Below are positions 8,612 through 17,895 of a stretch of 64,000 bases of DNA, piece after piece; position 1 is the first letter of the stretch; each line of letters opens with the position of its first letter. A model generated the notes under the pieces. It was given only the letters and a program-made list of their open reading frames with translations. It searched no databases and was not told where the DNA came from. Made by a program: the position numbers and the translations under genes. Origin of the DNA: an uncultured Campylobacter sp. (lineage in GTDB: Bacteria > Campylobacterota > Campylobacteria > Campylobacterales > Campylobacteraceae). Where the stretch lies: the NCBI RefSeq assembly GCF_937959485.1, contig NZ_CALGPY010000004.1, positions 186,001 to 250,000 on the forward strand. The letters run 5' to 3'.

Positions 8612-10172
8612 TAGTTTGAGTAAAAAGAAGCTCCCATTTAAGCCCATTAGCGAGGGGGTAGCGCGCATTTACGCCTGCGGCCCGACCGTTTATGACGACG
8701 CGCATTTAGGGCACGCAAAAAGCGCCGTGAGCTTCGATCTGCTGCGCCGCGTACTACAAGCGGAGGGCTATGAGGTAAAATTTGCGCGAAATTTCACCGA
8801 CATCGACGATAAAATTTTAAAAAAGATGGCGGAAACAGGCAAGAGTCTCGAGGAGATCACGGAGCTTTACACCCGCAGATATTTGCAGGATATGAGCGCG
8901 CTAAACGTCGCGGACGCGAGCATTTCGCCCAAGGCGACCGAAAATATCGCCGCGATCTGCGAGCTTATATCTTCACTTCTTCAAAAAGGCTTTGCCTACG
9001 AGATCGCGGGTGACGGCATCTACTTCGACACGCGCAAGGACGGGGATTATCTAAGTCTTAGCGGCAAAAAAGAGGGTGCCGGCAAAAACATCGCCCGCGT
9101 CGCCTCAAACGATGCTAAGCACGACGAGAAGGACTTCGTGCTGTGGAAATTTGACGAGAATTGGTTCGATAGCCCGTTTGGCAGAGGGCGCCCCGGCTGG
9201 CACAGCGAGTGCGTCGCGATGATTTTAGCGCACCTTGATAGCGGCGATCCGCAATTTTGCATCGACATTCACGCAGGCGGCGCCGATCTGCTCTTCCCTC
9301 ATCACGAAAACGAAGCCGCGCAGTGCCGCTGCGCCCGCCATAGAGCGCTAAGCAAATACTGGCTTCACAACGGCTTCGTGCAGGTAAATAACGAAAAGAT
9401 GAGCAAGAGCCTAGGCAACTCCTTTTTTGTAGGAGACGCCCTAAAAATCGCACCAGGCGAGGCGCTGAGGTTTTATCTTTTAAGCTCGCATTACAGGGCA
9501 AATTTTAATTATTCGATAGCCGATCTGCTTGCAAGCAAAAAGAGACTTGATAAAATTTACCGCCTTAAAAAGCGCGTCCGTGACGTTTTAGCTCCCGCTA
9601 CGGGGCAAAATTCTGCGGTATGTGTATCTGAACATACTGCGCAAATTTCATCCGCAAGCTCTGTGCAGACCTGCGGGGATACAGGGCGAAATTTAACTTC
9701 GAGCGGATCTCAAAGTTTAAGCCCAAACGCGGCACCGAATTCCAAGCCTAAAAATTCCGCGCCAGAACTGCCTGCTGCGGAGGCTAAATTTAGATCGGAG
9801 ATGATGGAGTTTTTAAGCGACGATCTCAATACCTCAGGCGCGCTTGCAGTGCTTGATAGCTTCGTAGCAAGCGCGAATGAAGCGCTAGATCGTGCGCCAA
9901 AAGACAAGGCGCTAAAAGCCCTTATCGCTGCAAATTTGGAGTTTGCGAAGCAGACCCTTGGAATTTTATACGAAGATGAGACCGAATACTTTCGCTTCGG
10001 CGTGAGCGAGCAGCAAAGAGCGCAGATCGAGGAGCTGATAAAACAGCGCGCACAGGCGAAGGCGGAAAAGGACTTTGCGAGCGCGGATGCCATCAGGGCG
10101 CGCCTTACGGATATGAAGATTGAAGTGATGGACGCGCCTGGCGGCACCGTTTGGGAGGTCGCGGCGGAATAA
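8598..10172 (+). CDS. cysS: Cysteinyl-tRNA synthetase with a low-complexity insert
   Basis: Class I synthetase charging tRNA-Cys. The HIGH motif is HLGH in CGPTVYDDAHLGHAKS, the KMSKS motif is KMSKSLGN, and zinc ligands include Cys27, the C in GWHSECVAM and HHENE. The protein is 524 residues, about 60 longer than typical CysS. The excess is one Ser/Ala/Asn-rich tract at about residues 331-390, encoded at roughly 9590-9765, placed at the border of the helical DALR anticodon-recognition domain. The catalytic core is intact, so the enzyme should work if the insert is a loop. It starts inside murJ, which suggests coupling. Confidence 0.95.
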   Translation: MVIYDSLSKKKLPFKPISEGVARIYACGPTVYDDAHLGHAKSAVSFDLLRRVLQAEGYEVKFARNFTDIDDKILKKMAETGKSLEEITELYTRRYLQDMSALNVADASISPKATENIAAICELISSLLQKGFAYEIAGDGIYFDTRKDGDYLSLSGKKEGAGKNIARVASNDAKHDEKDFVLWKFDENWFDSPFGRGRPGWHSECVAMILAHLDSGDPQFCIDIHAGGADLLFPHHENEAAQCRCARHRALSKYWLHNGFVQVNNEKMSKSLGNSFFVGDALKIAPGEALRFYLLSSHYRANFNYSIADLLASKKRLDKIYRLKKRVRDVLAPATGQNSAVCVSEHTAQISSASSVQTCGDTGRNLTSSGSQSLSPNAAPNSKPKNSAPELPAAEAKFRSEMMEFLSDDLNTSGALAVLDSFVASANEALDRAPKDKALKALIAANLEFAKQTLGILYEDETEYFRFGVSEQQRAQIEELIKQRAQAKAEKDFASADAIRARLTDMKIEVMDAPGGTVWEVAAE

Positions 10173-11272
10173 AACGTAAAATTTATCGCAAAATTTTACG
10201 TTAAATTTTACGATTTTTGCTGCGCAAAGCGTAAATCCGAACAATAATTCGTGCGTAAATTTTAGCGCGATTTTTATCTGCGGCATCGCAATACGGCGGC
10301 GTGATTTTATTTAGTGGTGCGGCGCAGGAGTGATGCAATGTGCAGCATGACGCGACGACAGAGGCGCAAGGCGGACGCAATTTTAATTCGTCGGCGCGGC
10401 TGATGCGGCGGCGCGATATGGCGCGTTACAGCGGTGCACTACGGCTTGTCTGTGCGTAAATTTTAGTGCGATTTTATGGCAATTGGCGATGCAAGGTTGC
10501 GATGCAGCGCAGTGAAAGTAGCACTGCGGCAGCCTGTGCGTAAATTTTAACGCGACTAGGTGCAGTGGAATATGTTGCCGCAACGCGCAAATTTCCGCGT
10601 GATTTTTATGGCAATATTGTACGCGGGTGCGCGCAGCGACGAAAGTCGCGATTTCATTTGTCGATACGGCTGATGTAGCGGCAAAGCCACAAGACAGGCT
10701 GCGATTTTCATTCGGCGGTGCGGCGGCGCAAAAGCGCAATGCGGCGCGGCGCTGCAAAATAGCGATATAACGCGATGCAATTACGATACGGCACTTTGTA
10801 GCGCTTTATGGCGCCTCAAAGCATTTAACGCTTATGACGTGCGAAAGTGTTTAGAAATCGCGATGAATAAAAACTCGCTCGCTTTTAAGGCGCCTTGCGC
10901 TTTAAAAATGGTAATGTAAAAACCGCTCTGCGATGCGCAAAAGCCATTTTAAAGCGCTTTACGCTTCGAAAGTAGCAAATAAAAAAGCTAAATCTCGGCG
11001 TCGCCCGCACGGTCGCCGCATGCGAGCGAGTTGATTTAGTGAGCTTGCGAAGCGCAAATTTGTGCTGCCTCGCGGCCGAAATTCTAAAATTTTAGAAATT
11101 TGGGGGTTGGAAATTCTAAAATTTAAGGAATTTTAGAATCATAAATTTTGGAATTTCAAGAATTTTGGAATTGTAAATTTTAAAATTTCATAAATTTTTG
11201 GATTTTAAATTTTAAAAATTTCATAAATTTTAGGATTTTAAATTTTAAAAATTTTATAAAAAAGGATAGCAT
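10173..11272. repeat. 1.1-kb non-coding tract of degenerate dispersed repeats
   Basis: No credible gene is seen. A recurring unit reads TGTGCGTAAATTTTA followed by GCG and a T-rich word; copies are near 10252, 10451, 10530 and (degraded) 10586. Between the copies are GCGGC-rich fragments such as TGCGGCGGCGC and runs of GATGC. From 10800 to 11060 the sequence repeats GCGCTTTACGC and TTTTAAAGCGC-type words. The final 100 bases form an AT-rich tandem repeat, listed separately. No tRNA-like fold was spotted. Confidence 0.6.
11174..11258 (+). repeat. 32-33-bp AT tandem repeat upstream of msbA
   Basis: Three units begin at 11174, 11206 and 11239, each starting TAAATTTTAAA and running through TTTCATAAATTTT and GGATTTT; the third is truncated and leads into the ribosome site. 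Spacing is 32 and 33 bases. Related shorter words extend back to about 11095. The array directly abuts the msbA leader and could hold its promoter or act on mRNA structure. Confidence 0.75.
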
Positions 11273-12994
11273 TTGAACGGCTTTAAAACTTTACTATCGC
11301 GCTTTAAGCCCTATTTTAGGGATTACAAGCCGCAGTTTGCATTGGCGATTTTGGGTATGGTGATGACGAGCGTGGCGACCGCTGCGAGCGCTAAGCTGGT
11401 CGAGCCCGTTTTAAATAAAATTTTCGTCGAAAAAAACGAGCCGTATCTCTATACGCTTCCGATCGCGATCATCGTGGTTTTTGCGATGAAAAGCGGCGGC
11501 GCGTTTATGCAAAACTACTTCACCGCCTTCATCGGTCAAGACACGGTGCGCCGCTTCCGCGATAGGCTCGTCGCAAGCCTCGTGCGACTGGACGTGGATT
11601 TTTTCAACCGATTCCGCACGGGCGAGCTCATCAGCCGCACGATCAACGACATCGAGCGTATCCGCGTCGTGGTTTCGAATATGATCCCCGATTTTTTCAC
11701 GCAGATCATTACGATTTTGGGGCTTTTGGGCGTCGTGATCTATCAGAGCCCAAAGCTTTCGTTTTTCGCGCTCGTGGTCTTTCCGTGCGCGATATATCCG
11801 CTCTCGCGCCTTGCAAAGCGGATGAAAAAAATTTCGCGCGAGTCTCAAGAGAAAACCTCCGATATCTCCTCGGCGCTCAGTCAAATTTACTCCAACATCG
11901 AAATCGTCAAGGCAAGCAATGCCGAAAGCTTTGAGGTGGAGAAATTTAACGCCGAAAACAAGAAATTTTTCGGTCTAAATTTAAAGGCGGTCGTAACGAC
12001 ATGTCTGGTAAGCCCGATCATGGAGATGCTAGGCGCAGTGGGCATCGCCGTGGTGATCATCGTCGGAGGGCAGGAGGTTATCGCGGGCCAGATGAGCATC
12101 GGCAGCTTTTTTAGCTTCCTTACGGCGCTTTTTATGGTTTACACGCCGATAAAAAAGGTCTCATCGCTCTACAACAACATGCAAGACGCTATCGCAGCGA
12201 GCGAGCGGACGTTTGAGCTGATAGACTTGGAGCCTACGATCGTCGGAGGCGGCAAGCAGATGGGTGAGATAGGCTCGGTGAGCTTTTGCGACGTGTCGCT
12301 AAACTACGGCGACAAGGCGGCGCTGAAAGATATAAGCTTCAGCGTCAAAAAGGGCGAAATTTTAGCGCTCGTCGGAAACAGCGGCGGCGGCAAAAGCTCG
12401 GTCGTGAACCTTCTGATGCGCTTTTACGATGCAAGCAGCGGTAAAATTTTATTCAACGGCAACGACGAGATCGGCGAGTTTAGCATCCCTAGTCTGCGCG
12501 AAAATATCGGTCTGGTAAGCCAGCGCGTCTATATTTTTAACGATACGATCGCGCAAAACGTAAGCTACGGCGCGGAATTTAACGAGCAGCGCGTCATAGA
12601 AGCGCTGAAGCTCGCCAACGCCTATGAGTTCGTAAGCTCGATGAAGGATGGAATTTACACCGTGCTTAGCGAGTTCGGCGCAAATCTTAGCGGCGGGCAG
12701 CGCCAGCGTATCGCCATCGCGCGCGCACTGTATAAGGACCCGCAAATTTTAATATTCGACGAGGCGACTTCGGCGCTGGATAACGCAAGCGAAAAGGAGA
12801 TCTCAAACGTCATCGAAAAGATCAAACAAAGCAAAATCGTCTTTGTAATCGCCCACCGCCTCTCCACGATCGAGCGCGCCGATAATATCGCCGTGATGAA
12901 AAACGGCCGCATCCTCGCTATCGGCACCGACGCGAAGCTAACGGGCGAATGCGAGGAGTATCGCAGCCTAAAGGGGATCATGCAAAACGGCTAG
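11273..12994 (+). CDS. msbA: Lipid A export ABC transporter MsbA-like
   Basis: A 573-residue half-transporter: six membrane helices in residues 1-310 followed by an ABC ATPase. Walker A is GNSGGGKSS, the signature LSGGQRQRIAIARAL, Walker B ILIFDEATSALD, and the switch His is in IAHRLS. MsbA homodimers flip lipid A-core across the inner membrane. The start is TTG at 11273, with AAGGA six bases before it. Its position after murJ and cysS matches the C. jejuni order. ABC half-transporters can be hard to tell apart, but synteny supports MsbA. Confidence 0.88.
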   Translation: MNGFKTLLSRFKPYFRDYKPQFALAILGMVMTSVATAASAKLVEPVLNKIFVEKNEPYLYTLPIAIIVVFAMKSGGAFMQNYFTAFIGQDTVRRFRDRLVASLVRLDVDFFNRFRTGELISRTINDIERIRVVVSNMIPDFFTQIITILGLLGVVIYQSPKLSFFALVVFPCAIYPLSRLAKRMKKISRESQEKTSDISSALSQIYSNIEIVKASNAESFEVEKFNAENKKFFGLNLKAVVTTCLVSPIMEMLGAVGIAVVIIVGGQEVIAGQMSIGSFFSFLTALFMVYTPIKKVSSLYNNMQDAIAASERTFELIDLEPTIVGGGKQMGEIGSVSFCDVSLNYGDKAALKDISFSVKKGEILALVGNSGGGKSSVVNLLMRFYDASSGKILFNGNDEIGEFSIPSLRENIGLVSQRVYIFNDTIAQNVSYGAEFNEQRVIEALKLANAYEFVSSMKDGIYTVLSEFGANLSGGQRQRIAIARALYKDPQILIFDEATSALDNASEKEISNVIEKIKQSKIVFVIAHRLSTIERADNIAVMKNGRILAIGTDAKLTGECEEYRSLKGIMQNG

Positions 12995-13271
12995 AGCTTT
13001 AAAATTTTACCCCTTTTGCACCCCGGTTTTGCTCTATGAAATTTTGAAATTTTATCTTTGAAGTAAACCGTATAAATTTATCCGCAAGGATTGAAATTTT
13101 ATTTTGAAATTTAGCCGCGCGGATTGTTATTTTGGCTACCGAGCTTTTTATCCGGATTAAAATTTATCTCAAAATTTCAGCGCTTCGTTGTGGCTCGTCT
13201 CTAAATTTAAACGCTCGCGCCGTTTTAAAACCGCTGCGGTAAAATTTTATCGCACACTGGGCTTTTCGGCG

Positions 13272-13865
13272 CTACCTGCACTTTATCTTAGGCATCTGCG
13301 GTAAAATTTTAGCTTTATTTTCCTTTATAAATTTTCGCATCTTTTTAAAATCCCTATCCGAATCGAAATTTTTCGCGTATTGCACAAGTACAAGTCCGCA
13401 GCTTTGCATATCTGCAACCATTAGATCGACTTCATATTTATTGAAATTAGGATCTCCGGGGGCGGGCGGATTGAGGAGTACTATTATAGCTTGCGTATGG
13501 TTGGTCTTTAAAATGCCGAAGGAGCGTCGATCCTCTTGTTTTTTTCCCGCATTGGCCTCTTCGATCGCTTGATATATCCCATACGCATACTCATCGATAT
13601 TTTTTACGTCGTTGAAATATGATATAGATACGAGCTTACTCCAGCCAAATCCTTCCTCACCGTTTAAAAAATAATATGCCGCCGCAAGATTTTTATACTT
13701 TCTGGTAAAAGTTTCTCCATCTATCTTAACGCTATACGGTAACTCTATCGCGCTATATGCTTCCTTTACCTTGGGATCCTCCAATATATATACCTTGCCT
13801 CGAAACGCCGCGCATCCGCCAAATATCGCCGCCAGTAAAAATGCGGTTAAAATTTTTAATCTCAT
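13272..13865 (-). CDS. Hypothetical lipoprotein
   Basis: A 197-residue protein with a lipoprotein signal (MRLKILTAFLLAAIFGGC, lipid-bearing Cys at residue 18). The mature part is charged with mixed secondary structure, with NPPAPGDPNFNKYEVDLMVADMQ-like sequence near residue 131. I do not recognise the family. It stands alone between msbA and a divergent MFS gene. The ATG at 13865 is preceded by a GGAG-containing site. Codon use is like its neighbours but somewhat AT-richer. Confidence 0.75.
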   Translation of the reverse strand: MRLKILTAFLLAAIFGGCAAFRGKVYILEDPKVKEAYSAIELPYSVKIDGETFTRKYKNLAAAYYFLNGEEGFGWSKLVSISYFNDVKNIDEYAYGIYQAIEEANAGKKQEDRRSFGILKTNHTQAIIVLLNPPAPGDPNFNKYEVDLMVADMQSCGLVLVQYAKNFDSDRDFKKMRKFIKENKAKILPQMPKIKCR

Positions 13866-13966
13866 ACCCGCTCCTTCAAAATTTTTTTCAAATATTTTGC
13901 CATAAAAACCGAGCTTTAATCAATAAAAGGCTACAATACGTCAAATTTAATTCCAAGGAAAAGTCA

Positions 13967-15118
13967 TTGTTTGAATCTATGCGCGCGGCACGCTCGCTAA
14001 GCCCCCTATTTCTGGGGATTTTCTTTATGTTTATCGGCGACGCGCTAGTCATCGCAAGCGCGGGCATCATGCTAAAAGAATCCGGCCACAGCGAGCTTGA
14101 GATCGGATTAATTTCGGCGTTTTTCTTTTTAGGAGCGATCTTTAGCGGCTTTTTCGTGCCTTCGATAATCGGCGCATTAACGCACGTGCGGGCATACGCG
14201 GTCTTTACGGCGCTTTTCGGAATTGCTGCAATGCTGCATGATCTTGGCTCAAACTTCGTGTATTGGGCGATTTTGCGCTTTATTTTGGGCTTTTGCTACT
14301 ACGCACTTTTGATGATAATCGAAAGCTGGATCAACTCAAAGATCACAAACACTATCCGCTCCCGCGTGCTCGCGATCTACGAAGCGGTTTTTTACGGCGC
14401 GTTTGCGATAGGAGTTATAATTTTAGCGCTAAATTTCGGAACGATGAAAGTTTTCGTGCTAAGCGCATTTTTTATCATCCTAGCGCTGCTGCCGGTAAAT
14501 TTAATCCGCTTCAACCCTCCTAGGGTTCCCGCTCGCATGCGAGTTTCGATGCCGCAAATTTCAATAGTGCCGCCGCTTGCGTTTGCGACGGTGGTTTGCG
14601 CGGGCATTTTGATTAACGGCTTTTTTTCGATGGCGAGCGTTTTCGTGCTAAGCGCGGGGCTTGGAGTGGGCTCGGTGGGTGCATTTATGGGATCGGCGAT
14701 GGCAGGAGGCTTCTTAGCGCAGCTCGTCTGCGGCACTATTTCAGATAAGTTTGGTCGCAAACGCGCCATAATGATAGTTTGCGCCGTAGGTCTTGCTTCC
14801 TGCGCGGCGCTATTTTTTGCCAAGAGCTTCATCCTAACGTGCGCACTTGCGTTGATGTTAGGATTTGGCGCCTTTCCTTTATATTCGCTTGCCATTGCGC
14901 GCGCAAACGACTCCATCACCGGCGAGGGCGCATCTCGCGTGCAAATTTCGGCGGCGATGCTCTTTATCTATTCGAGCGCGTCGCTCTGCTCCCCTTTGAT
15001 CATCGGCACGATGATGAAATTTTTGGGCGCAAACGGCTTTATATGGGTATTTTTTGCGGCGATGAGCTTTTTATTTATATTTGCTATCTTCCGCCCCGAG
15101 ATCGCGCCGAAAAGATAG
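13967..15118 (+). CDS. MFS transporter
   Basis: About 383 residues with 12 predicted membrane segments and the MFS loop motif DKFGRKRAIM between segments 8 and 9. The frame is open further upstream, but AAGGAA at 13955-13960 points to a TTG start at 13967; ATG 13979 is the next choice. The N-terminus SPLFLGIFFMFIGDALVIASAG resembles small YcaD/YfkF-type MFS proteins of unknown substrate. It converges with another MFS gene, with only 10 bases between the stops. Confidence 0.85.
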   Translation: MFESMRAARSLSPLFLGIFFMFIGDALVIASAGIMLKESGHSELEIGLISAFFFLGAIFSGFFVPSIIGALTHVRAYAVFTALFGIAAMLHDLGSNFVYWAILRFILGFCYYALLMIIESWINSKITNTIRSRVLAIYEAVFYGAFAIGVIILALNFGTMKVFVLSAFFIILALLPVNLIRFNPPRVPARMRVSMPQISIVPPLAFATVVCAGILINGFFSMASVFVLSAGLGVGSVGAFMGSAMAGGFLAQLVCGTISDKFGRKRAIMIVCAVGLASCAALFFAKSFILTCALALMLGFGAFPLYSLAIARANDSITGEGASRVQISAAMLFIYSSASLCSPLIIGTMMKFLGANGFIWVFFAAMSFLFIFAIFRPEIAPKR

Positions 15119-15128
15119 CTTTAAAATT

Positions 15129-16319
15129 TTAAATTTTTTCGTAGATCAAAAATTTATAATAAAACGCCGCGATTGCGAACATAAAACCCATGCCGAAAGT
15201 GATTTGCGAAAGCGAAAATCCAAGCTCGAAAAAAAATCCGATCGCAGCCGACACAAGCGTGGCGACGATGAAATACGCCATATCGTTGTAAGCGATGACG
15301 CGCCCGAAAAACTCCCTATCGACGTGGTTTTGCAGCTGCGTAAAAGAATACGACCACACCGTCGTGATGAAAAATCCCGCCGCGATCATGCCCGCAAACG
15401 AAAGCCAGTAGTTAAACTCCAGCACCGCCCACAGCGCGATGCCCGCAAACTGCCCCAGCAATAGCCAAAAAAACGTATGTTTATTCACGATCTTGCTTAG
15501 CCATATCTGTCCAAAAAACGCAGCCGCCGAGCGCGACATATTCATAAGCCCGATGACTAGCGAGGCGCTTAAAATTTCTTTGTAGCGGTATTTTGCAAGA
15601 AGCGCGATGAGATTGTCGTAAGTAGTGACGGCGACGAAGGCGTGAAGGACGATGAGATGCACCACCAAAGGATGCGAGCACAGGTAAGAAAAGCCCTCCT
15701 TCAGCATCTTAAACACCGGCTCTGGCGCATTTCTTGCGAGGTCTTTAAAATTTAGCCGCAGCAGGATAAAAAACGAAAAAACGTATAAACAAAAATCCAA
15801 AATAAACGCCGCTCGCACGCCGAAATAGTGGATAAAAATACCCGCACTCGCCATACCGAAAGTATATGTGATCGTCCAGATAATGCCCGTCATCTCGTTA
15901 GCAAGCTTTAGATAGGGGCGGCTTAGAAATTTCGGCAGCGTGGAGGATTCGGTTTGAAAAAACAGCGTGCCTGCGACGCTTCGCACGACCACGATCAGAA
16001 GCAGCAGCCACAGATAATCCAAACTATCGATAAAAATCAGCATGAAAATACTGATCATTTCGATTATAAACATCGCCGTCATCAGGGGCTTTGGTTGAAA
16101 TTTATCCACGATGATGCCGTTGATGGGCGCTAAAAAAACGTTCGGCACGAACGAAACGACGCCTACCGCCGTGATCGCCCATACCGGCGCGCCAAGCTCA
16201 ATCAGCAGCGTAGCGACCCCAACGACCGAAAACCACAAGCCGAACATACATATAAAACCCGCCGAAAAGAGCAGGCGGTAGTTGCACGAATGTCGAAGCA
16301 GGACGATGTATCTGATCAT
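15129..16319 (-). CDS. MFS transporter, MFS_3/enterobactin-exporter-like
   Basis: A 396-residue, 12-segment protein with the motif DKFQPKPLMTAMF in the first cytoplasmic loop, resembling MFS_3 family exporters (EntS-like drug or siderophore exporters). The substrate cannot be named. It is read from ATG 16319 toward the convergent MFS gene. Both MFS genes share the short AAATTTTAAATTTTTT junction at 15120-15138. The two proteins belong to different MFS subfamilies and are not recent duplicates. Confidence 0.85.
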   Translation of the reverse strand: MIRYIVLLRHSCNYRLLFSAGFICMFGLWFSVVGVATLLIELGAPVWAITAVGVVSFVPNVFLAPINGIIVDKFQPKPLMTAMFIIEMISIFMLIFIDSLDYLWLLLLIVVVRSVAGTLFFQTESSTLPKFLSRPYLKLANEMTGIIWTITYTFGMASAGIFIHYFGVRAAFILDFCLYVFSFFILLRLNFKDLARNAPEPVFKMLKEGFSYLCSHPLVVHLIVLHAFVAVTTYDNLIALLAKYRYKEILSASLVIGLMNMSRSAAAFFGQIWLSKIVNKHTFFWLLLGQFAGIALWAVLEFNYWLSFAGMIAAGFFITTVWSYSFTQLQNHVDREFFGRVIAYNDMAYFIVATLVSAAIGFFFELGFSLSQITFGMGFMFAIAAFYYKFLIYEKI

Positions 16320-16403
16320 AAAATTTTATCCCGTATTTAATTATAAAAATTTAGAGCGATTGTATCACGGCGCGCCTTAAAAGCCAAAATAAGCTAAAAA
16401 TGC

Positions 16404-16409
16404 TATAAT
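16404..16409 (+). promoter_or_regulatory. Extended -10 promoter of the SPFH/NfeD/MqnC operon
   Basis: TGCTATAAT at 16401-16409 is an extended -10 box, 27 bases before the start codon. A good AGGAG ribosome site follows at 16426-16430. No clear -35 was seen. Confidence 0.6.
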
Positions 16410-16435
16410 TGCGAAATTTTAATTCAGGAGTGAAA

Positions 16436-17356
16436 ATGGAAGGGTTCGTAACTACGGTAATAGTATTTTGCGTCCTCATCGCGGCAATTCTAAAGATGGG
16501 GGTCAAGATCGTCTCACAATCGGAAATTTTAATCATCGAGCGGCTGGGTCGCTTTCACAAGGTGCTCGACGGCGGCTTTCACATCATCGTGCCGTTTTTT
16601 GACGCGGTACGCGCGAAGATGAGCGTGCGCGAGCAGCTCGTGGACATCAGCAAGCAGCAAGTCATCACTAAAGATAACGTCAACATAAGCGTCGACGGTA
16701 TCGTATTTTTGAAGGTTATCGACGGTAAGATGGCGCTTTACAACGTCGAGGATTATCGCCGCGCGATTTCAAATTTAGCGATGACGACGCTACGTAGCGC
16801 GATCGGCGAGATGAGCTTAGACAGCACGCTTAGCTCGCGCGATCAGCTAAATTCCAAGCTGCAAATCGCTCTGGGCGACGCCGCGGATAACTGGGGCGTA
16901 AAGATCATGCGCGTGGAGATCTCCGAAATTTCGGTACCGCACGGCATCGAAGAGGCGATGAATATGCAGATGAAAGCTGAGCGTGAAAAGCGCGCGATCG
17001 AGCTTAAAGCCGAGGCCGAAAAAGCGGCTCTCATCCGAAACGCCGAAGCGCTAAAGCAGGAGAAGGTGCTCGAAGCCGAGGCGATCGAGCGTATGGCGGA
17101 TGCGAAAAAATATGAGCAGATCGCGCTCGCGCAAGGTCAAAAAGACGCGATGGACAGTATAAATTTAGCGATGAGCGCTTCCAGCTTTGCGGCGGAATAC
17201 CTGCTCGCGCAGGGTCGCGTAAACGCCTTCAGCGAGCTGTCCAAAAACCCTAGCAAGGATAAAATTATAGTGCCTTACGAAACGAGCGAGCTTATCGGCT
17301 CTCTTAGCGTGCTTAAAGAATTCCTCGGCAAAAACGGCGCGAAGGAGCTCAAATGA
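16436..17356 (+). CDS. SPFH-domain membrane protein (stomatin/paraslipin, QmcA-like)
   Basis: A 306-residue protein. One N-terminal membrane segment (residues 2-25) is followed by the SPFH domain (about 28-185), with EILIIERLGRFHKVLDGGFHIIVPFFD. A charged coiled coil follows (about 185-250, rich in KAEAEKAA). Such proteins form oligomeric cages in detergent-resistant membrane and modulate membrane proteases. The start is ATG 16436, with AGGAG five bases before it. The next gene, NfeD-like, overlaps by four bases; SPFH-NfeD pairing is a common bacterial arrangement and supports both calls. Confidence 0.92.
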   Translation: MEGFVTTVIVFCVLIAAILKMGVKIVSQSEILIIERLGRFHKVLDGGFHIIVPFFDAVRAKMSVREQLVDISKQQVITKDNVNISVDGIVFLKVIDGKMALYNVEDYRRAISNLAMTTLRSAIGEMSLDSTLSSRDQLNSKLQIALGDAADNWGVKIMRVEISEISVPHGIEEAMNMQMKAEREKRAIELKAEAEKAALIRNAEALKQEKVLEAEAIERMADAKKYEQIALAQGQKDAMDSINLAMSASSFAAEYLLAQGRVNAFSELSKNPSKDKIIVPYETSELIGSLSVLKEFLGKNGAKELK

Positions 17357-17895
17357 ACGCGCTGATTTTTATCATAATCGGCGTGATTTTGGCGATCGTC
17401 GAGCTTTTGGTGATGGATTTTACCTTTATATTTTTCAGCGCCGGATTTTTCATCACGGGGCTTTTGAGCTTCGGTTTTCATCTTGATTGGGACGTACAAA
17501 TTCTGCTTTCGTTCGTGCTTTCTTTCGTGCTTCTGATCGCATTTAAAAGGCCGCTAAAATCGCGCTTTTTCAAACCAGAAGAGAAACATGAGGATAATTT
17601 TTTAGACGAAAGCGGCACCGGCACCGTCAAAAACGGCATGGTCTATTTCAAAGGCACGTTTTGGAAAAGCGATGAAATTTCAGAGCTTAACGAGGGCGAC
17701 CGCGTCGAAATTTTAGGCGTAAAAAACGGCCAGATCGTGCTAAAAAAAGATAGCAGTCGAAATTCTAGCAGCGCAGACGGCGTAAATTTAAATGACGGCG
17801 ACGCAAATTTAAGCGACGCGGACAGCACGAGTGCCGACGATAAAAATTCCAATGCCGCCGCGAACGATGCAAATTTAAAGGGAGCCAATGGCTAG
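17353..17895 (+). CDS. NfeD-family membrane protein
   Basis: A 180-residue protein: two or three membrane segments in residues 1-58, then a short OB-fold NfeD domain (about 75-130, with GTGTVKNGMVYFKGTFW and EGDRVEILGVKNGQIVLKK). These proteins partner SPFH proteins. The last 45 residues are a low-complexity Asn/Asp/Ala/Ser tail with a repeated pattern DGDANLSDAD, coded by words such as GACGCAAATTTAAG, the same tract type found in several other proteins here. It overlaps mqnC by eight bases. Confidence 0.88.
   Translation: MNALIFIIIGVILAIVELLVMDFTFIFFSAGFFITGLLSFGFHLDWDVQILLSFVLSFVLLIAFKRPLKSRFFKPEEKHEDNFLDESGTGTVKNGMVYFKGTFWKSDEISELNEGDRVEILGVKNGQIVLKKDSSRNSSSADGVNLNDGDANLSDADSTSADDKNSNAAANDANLKGANG

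Noticed and set aside
10173..11272. Possible CRISPR array or tRNA genes in the repeat tracts
   Set aside because: Repeats are degenerate and irregularly spaced with no constant spacer length; no GGTTCGA-type T-loop or cloverleaf was seen here or in the other gaps.
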